This document shows, piece by piece, positions 60,475-64,000 of a DNA stretch of 64,000 nucleotides (the stretch's first letter is position 1; each line of letters starts with the position of its first letter). Origin of the DNA: Bacteroides pyogenes (lineage in GTDB: Bacteria; Bacteroidota; Bacteroidia; Bacteroidales; Bacteroidaceae); assembly GCF_014196225.1 (NCBI RefSeq), contig NZ_JACIDI010000012.1, positions 22,079-86,078 of the forward strand, written 5' to 3'. The notes beneath the pieces were generated by a model that had not been told where the DNA came from, ran no database searches, and saw only the letters and a list, made by a program, of their open reading frames with translations. Made by a program: the position numbers and the translations under genes.

Positions 60475-62799
60475 ATGAAACAACTCCTTAGACTAACCGG
60501 TTGCTTGGCCATTGCAGGTTTGGCAGTGTCTTGCCAGTCGGTACAAAAAGAGGCGGACTACCGCATCATTCCTTTGCCGCAAGAGATTGCGACCGCGCAG
60601 GGAAAGCCGTTCGTGCTGAAAAGCGGCGTGAAGATTCTTTATCCCGAAGGAAACGAAAAGATGCAACGCAATGCGGAGTTTCTGGCGGATTACCTGAAAG
60701 AAGCCACAGGCAAGAGCTTTTCGGTGGAAGCCGGAACGGAAGGAAAGCATGCAATCGTTCTGACTCTGGGCTTGGATACGGAGAATCCGGAAGCCTACCG
60801 GCTGAGCGTGGCGGAAAGCGGTATCACTGTGGCAGCTCCTACCGAAGCCGGAGTATTCTATGGCATCCAGTCGTTGCGCAAGTCTTTGCCTGTGGCGATG
60901 AATGCCGAAATCTCTTTGCCGGCGGTGGAAATCAACGACTATCCCCGTTTCAGCTATCGCGGGGCGCACTTCGATGTGGCGCGCCACTTCTTTACACTCG
61001 ACGAGGTGAAGACGTATATCGACATGATGGCGCTGCACAACATGAACCGCCTGCACTGGCATCTCACCGAAGATCAGGGATGGCGTCTGGAAATAAAGAA
61101 ATATCCCAAGCTGACAGAGATAGGCTCGGTTCGTAAAGAAACGATGGTGGGCAAGAACTTCGACAAATTCGACGGCAAGCCTCACGGCGGTTTTTATACG
61201 CAGGAAGAAGCGAAAGAAATCGTGAAGTATGCGGCCGAACGCTACATCACCGTTATTCCCGAAATCGACCTTCCGGGTCACATGCAGGCGGCACTGGCGG
61301 CTTATCCCGAATTAGGCTGTACCGGCGGTCCGTACGAAGTGTGGACGAAGTGGGGAGTATCCGACAATGTGCTTTGTGCGGGCAACGACCGTACGCTGGA
61401 GTTTATCGACGATGTGCTGACCGAGGTGATGGAGATTTTCCCTTCGGAATACATTCATGTGGGCGGCGACGAATGCCCGAAGACTCAATGGGAGAAATGC
61501 CCCAAATGCCAGGCGCGTATCAAAACTCTCGGCTTGAAGTCGGATAAAGAGCATACGAAGGAAGAGCGTCTGCAAAGTTTCGTTATCAATCACGCCGAAA
61601 AGTTCCTGAACGGGCACGGACGCCAGATTATAGGCTGGGACGAGATACTCGAAGGCGGGCTGGCTCCCAACGCCACGGTGATGTCATGGCGCGGAGAGGC
61701 AGGCGGTATCGAAGCTGCGAAGCAGCACCACGATGTCATCATGACGCCCAACACCTATTTGTATTTCGATTATTACCAGAGCAAAGACACCAAGAACGAG
61801 CCATTGGCTATCGGCGGTTATCTGCCTGTGGAAAGAGTGTACGGCTATGAACCGATGCCTTCTTCGCTCACTCCGGAACAGCAGAAATACATCAAAGGCG
61901 TGCAGGCTAACCTATGGACAGAGTACATTCCTACTTTCGAACACGCTCAATACATGGTATTGCCTCGTTGGGCGGCTTTGGCGGAGGTGCAGTGGACAAT
62001 GCCCGATAAGAAGAATTACGAGGACTTCCTGTCACGTTTGCCCCGTTTGATCGAATGGTACGACGCGGAAGAATACAACTATGCCAAACATGTGTTCGAC
62101 GTAAAGGCGGAGTTCACTCCGAATACCGAAGACGGAACCCTCGACGTGACATTGGTTACGGTCGATAACGCGCCCATCCATTATACGCTCGACGGCAGCG
62201 AACCCACCGCTTCCTCTCCCAAATACGAGGGAGTGCTGAAGTTGAAAGAAGACACCCGGCTGATGGCGGTTGCCATCCGTCCGACGGGCAACAGCCGTGC
62301 GGTTTCCGAAGAGTTTCATTTCAACAAAGCTTCGATGAAACCGATTGTAGCCAATCAGCCTGTCAACAAGCAGTATATGTTCAAAGGCGCTCCTTCGCTG
62401 GTCGACGGTTTGAGAGGCGGCGACAACTATAATACGGGACGCTGGATCGCTTTCCGCAACAACGATATGGACATGACTATCGACTTGCGTCAGCCCACAG
62501 AAATCTCAAGTGTTTCGATCGCTGCCTTTGCGGCGAAAGGCGATTGGGTGTTCGATGCCAGAGGACTTGCGGTGGAAGTTTCCGACGATGGTAAGAGCTT
62601 TACGAAGGTGGTCTCCGAAGAGTATCCGGCGATGAAGCAATCGGACAACGACGGCATATGCGAACATAAGCTGGCCTTTACGCCTGTCAAAACCCGGTTC
62701 GTGCGGGTGGTTGCCTTGTCCGAAAAGGCGATACCTTCCTGGCACGGCGGAAAAGGCAAGCCGGGATTCTTGTTTGTAGACGAAATTGTGATCGATTGA
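60475..62799 (+). CDS. GH20 beta-N-acetylhexosaminidase, lipoprotein, multi-domain
   Basis: Removes terminal beta-GlcNAc or GalNAc. 774 residues; lipobox (IAGLAVSCQS) puts it in the periplasm or on the surface. GH20 N-terminal alpha/beta domain (about 30-160), TIM barrel with HLTEDQGWRLEIKKYP, VIPEIDLPGH, the catalytic pair Asp332-Glu333 in HVGGDECPK, and MSWRGEAGG; then a chitobiase-type C-terminal domain and a discoidin (F5/8-like) module near the end. The stop codon overlaps the next gene's ATG (TGATG), showing translational coupling. Confidence 0.95.
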   Translation: MKQLLRLTGCLAIAGLAVSCQSVQKEADYRIIPLPQEIATAQGKPFVLKSGVKILYPEGNEKMQRNAEFLADYLKEATGKSFSVEAGTEGKHAIVLTLGLDTENPEAYRLSVAESGITVAAPTEAGVFYGIQSLRKSLPVAMNAEISLPAVEINDYPRFSYRGAHFDVARHFFTLDEVKTYIDMMALHNMNRLHWHLTEDQGWRLEIKKYPKLTEIGSVRKETMVGKNFDKFDGKPHGGFYTQEEAKEIVKYAAERYITVIPEIDLPGHMQAALAAYPELGCTGGPYEVWTKWGVSDNVLCAGNDRTLEFIDDVLTEVMEIFPSEYIHVGGDECPKTQWEKCPKCQARIKTLGLKSDKEHTKEERLQSFVINHAEKFLNGHGRQIIGWDEILEGGLAPNATVMSWRGEAGGIEAAKQHHDVIMTPNTYLYFDYYQSKDTKNEPLAIGGYLPVERVYGYEPMPSSLTPEQQKYIKGVQANLWTEYIPTFEHAQYMVLPRWAALAEVQWTMPDKKNYEDFLSRLPRLIEWYDAEEYNYAKHVFDVKAEFTPNTEDGTLDVTLVTVDNAPIHYTLDGSEPTASSPKYEGVLKLKEDTRLMAVAIRPTGNSRAVSEEFHFNKASMKPIVANQPVNKQYMFKGAPSLVDGLRGGDNYNTGRWIAFRNNDMDMTIDLRQPTEISSVSIAAFAAKGDWVFDARGLAVEVSDDGKSFTKVVSEEYPAMKQSDNDGICEHKLAFTPVKTRFVRVVALSEKAIPSWHGGKGKPGFLFVDEIVID

Positions 62800-64000
62800 T
62801 GGAAATAAAGAACAGATACGTTCAGGCTTATCTTTTCTTGTGGATAATGGGGATGTGCATGTATGCACATCCCTTAAAGTGTCAGTCTGTCATTCCCGCT
62901 CCTTTGAAGATGGAGCGGGGGATAGGCTCCTTTCCGCTTTCGGGCGGCGTAAGGCTTTACACCGGATTTGCGGAGGAAGATGCGGCATTGTTGAGAAACA
63001 GTCTGAAGGCATTGCCTGTGGACTGGAAGCAAGCGAGGAAGAACGGCGGACGGAATATCGTGTCGATTGAACCGGCGGAAGGAGATCCGTCGCTATCCTC
63101 GTCCGAGAGTTATACGCTTTCGGTTTCTCCGGAGCGGATAAAGATACGGGCGGCATCGGGAGTCGGCGCGTTCTATGCCGTTCAAACTCTTCTGCAACTG
63201 GCACAGCCTCTGCCGGAAGGCGGATACGTTGTTCCGTCGGTCGAAATAGAAGATGCTCCCCGCTTCGCTTACCGCGGATTTATGCTCGACGTGTCCCGCC
63301 ACTTCTTCACGAAAGAGTTTGTGAAGAAGCAGATAGACGCTTTGGCGTTCTATAAGATCAACCGCCTGCATCTGCATCTGACGGATGCGGCAGGGTGGCG
63401 CATCGAAATAAAGAAGTATCCTTTGCTTACGGAACGGGCGGCTTGGCGCACGGAGGCTAACTGGAAAAAATGGTGGAACGGAGACCGAAGGTATGCCCGA
63501 TTCGACGATCCCGGAGCTTACGGAGGCTTTTACACGCAGCAGGATATCCGTGAGATTGTGGAGTATGCGCGCCGTCATCACGTCACGGTGATTCCCGAAA
63601 TAGAGATGCCGGGACATTCGGAAGAAGTGCTGGCTGTCTATCCGCAACTCTCCTGTGCGGGAGAACCTTATAAGAATGCCGACTTCTGTGTGGGCAATGA
63701 AGAGACTTTCACCTTTTTGGAGGATGTACTGAAGGAGGTCATGGAGCTTTTCCCATCCGAGTATATTCATGTCGGAGGCGACGAAGCGGGTAAGGCGGCA
63801 TGGCGCACTTGTCCGAAATGCAGCCGGAGGATGGAGGAGGAGCACCTTTCGCATGTGGACGAATTGCAGAGCTATCTGATTCGGCGGATAGAGAATTTTC
63901 TGCATGCCAACGGACGCAAACTGCTGGGATGGGATGAGATTCTGGAAGGAGGTCTGGCTCCCCGCTCCACTGTGATGTCGTGGCGCGGAGAGAAAGGAGG
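62799..64000 (+). CDS. GH20 beta-N-acetylhexosaminidase, second copy, cut by the window end
   Basis: Starts with the ATG (MEIKNRYVQAYLFLWIMG) that overlaps the stop of the first GH20 gene; signal peptide follows. 400 codons are inside the window. The GH20 features are present: YRGFMLDVSRHFFTKEF, LHLTDAAGWRIEIKKYP, VIPEIEMPGH, catalytic Asp328-Glu329 in HVGGDEAGK and MSWRGEKGG. It differs from the first copy throughout, so it is an older duplication with likely different linkage preference. Runs off the right edge in frame. Confidence 0.95.
   Translation, partial: MEIKNRYVQAYLFLWIMGMCMYAHPLKCQSVIPAPLKMERGIGSFPLSGGVRLYTGFAEEDAALLRNSLKALPVDWKQARKNGGRNIVSIEPAEGDPSLSSSESYTLSVSPERIKIRAASGVGAFYAVQTLLQLAQPLPEGGYVVPSVEIEDAPRFAYRGFMLDVSRHFFTKEFVKKQIDALAFYKINRLHLHLTDAAGWRIEIKKYPLLTERAAWRTEANWKKWWNGDRRYARFDDPGAYGGFYTQQDIREIVEYARRHHVTVIPEIEMPGHSEEVLAVYPQLSCAGEPYKNADFCVGNEETFTFLEDVLKEVMELFPSEYIHVGGDEAGKAAWRTCPKCSRRMEEEHLSHVDELQSYLIRRIENFLHANGRKLLGWDEILEGGLAPRSTVMSWRGEKG

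Overview
The window reads as chromosomal DNA of a Bacteroides-type member of the Bacteroidales. The evidence is the gene content (B. fragilis-like Fe/Mn superoxide dismutase, pyruvate phosphate dikinase, NspC, DUF3078 and DUF4301 proteins, PagL-like deacylase, C11 peptidase, GH2/GH20 glycosidases) and promoters of the Bacteroides form TTTG-N(19-21)-TAnnTTTG before many genes. No database search or GC measurement was run; all family names come from reading the translations.

Layout. 1-7,200: superoxide dismutase, a PcrA/UvrD helicase, a glycine-zipper lipoprotein, carboxynorspermidine decarboxylase, and a tandemly duplicated Gly/Leu tRNA cluster containing a decayed tRNA remnant. 7,300-13,700: thioredoxin, acyl-CoA synthetase, a K+ or Na+/H+ antiporter and a uracil permease, each separated by tandem-repeat DNA. 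13,900-21,350: a minus-strand run of Hcp, a Crp/Fnr (HcpR-like) regulator, an NtrB/NtrC-like pair, a repeat-bearing envelope protein and a metallophosphoesterase lipoprotein. A palindrome upstream of hcp is a strong candidate HcpR operator. 21,900-23,600: an AT-rich island between 59-bp direct repeats carrying an Abi_2 (AbiF-like) HEPN protein with its own promoter and a short structured leader RNA ending in a terminator. 23,700-29,100: an FtsX-permease/ATPase/FtsX-permease operon behind an excellent sigma-54 promoter, probably the target of the nearby NtrC-like regulator. 29,100-46,800: MATE exporter, HAD phosphatase, panB, MFS transporter, an RSH (RelA-type) enzyme, DUF4301 protein, PagL-like deacylase, Ada-like repair protein, DUF3078 protein, C11 peptidase, B12/radical-SAM protein and MscS channel. 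47,000-54,600: two RNA-modification enzymes, ppdK and two small outer-membrane proteins. 55,500-64,000: thiE/thiF, then beta-mannosidase and two translationally coupled GH20 hexosaminidases, a set suited to trimming mannose- and GlcNAc-containing host glycans.

The most unusual property is a pervasive tandem-repeat habit. More than twenty loci carry short tandem arrays. The arrays appear unrelated in sequence, yet about half share a period of 65-66 bp (others 22, 40, 54, 62-63, 72, 87, 133 bp). They lie in intergenic DNA, at gene 3' ends (relA, the crp-type gene, downstream of ppdK) and, in frame, inside proteins (22-residue repeats in PcrA, an Ada-like protein and an envelope protein; 18-residue repeats inside a signal peptide; 3-residue repeats in a HAD enzyme). 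This looks like a recurrent local duplication process with a preferred length rather than a dispersed repeat family. The second notable system is the Abi_2 toxin with its presumptive RNA partner.
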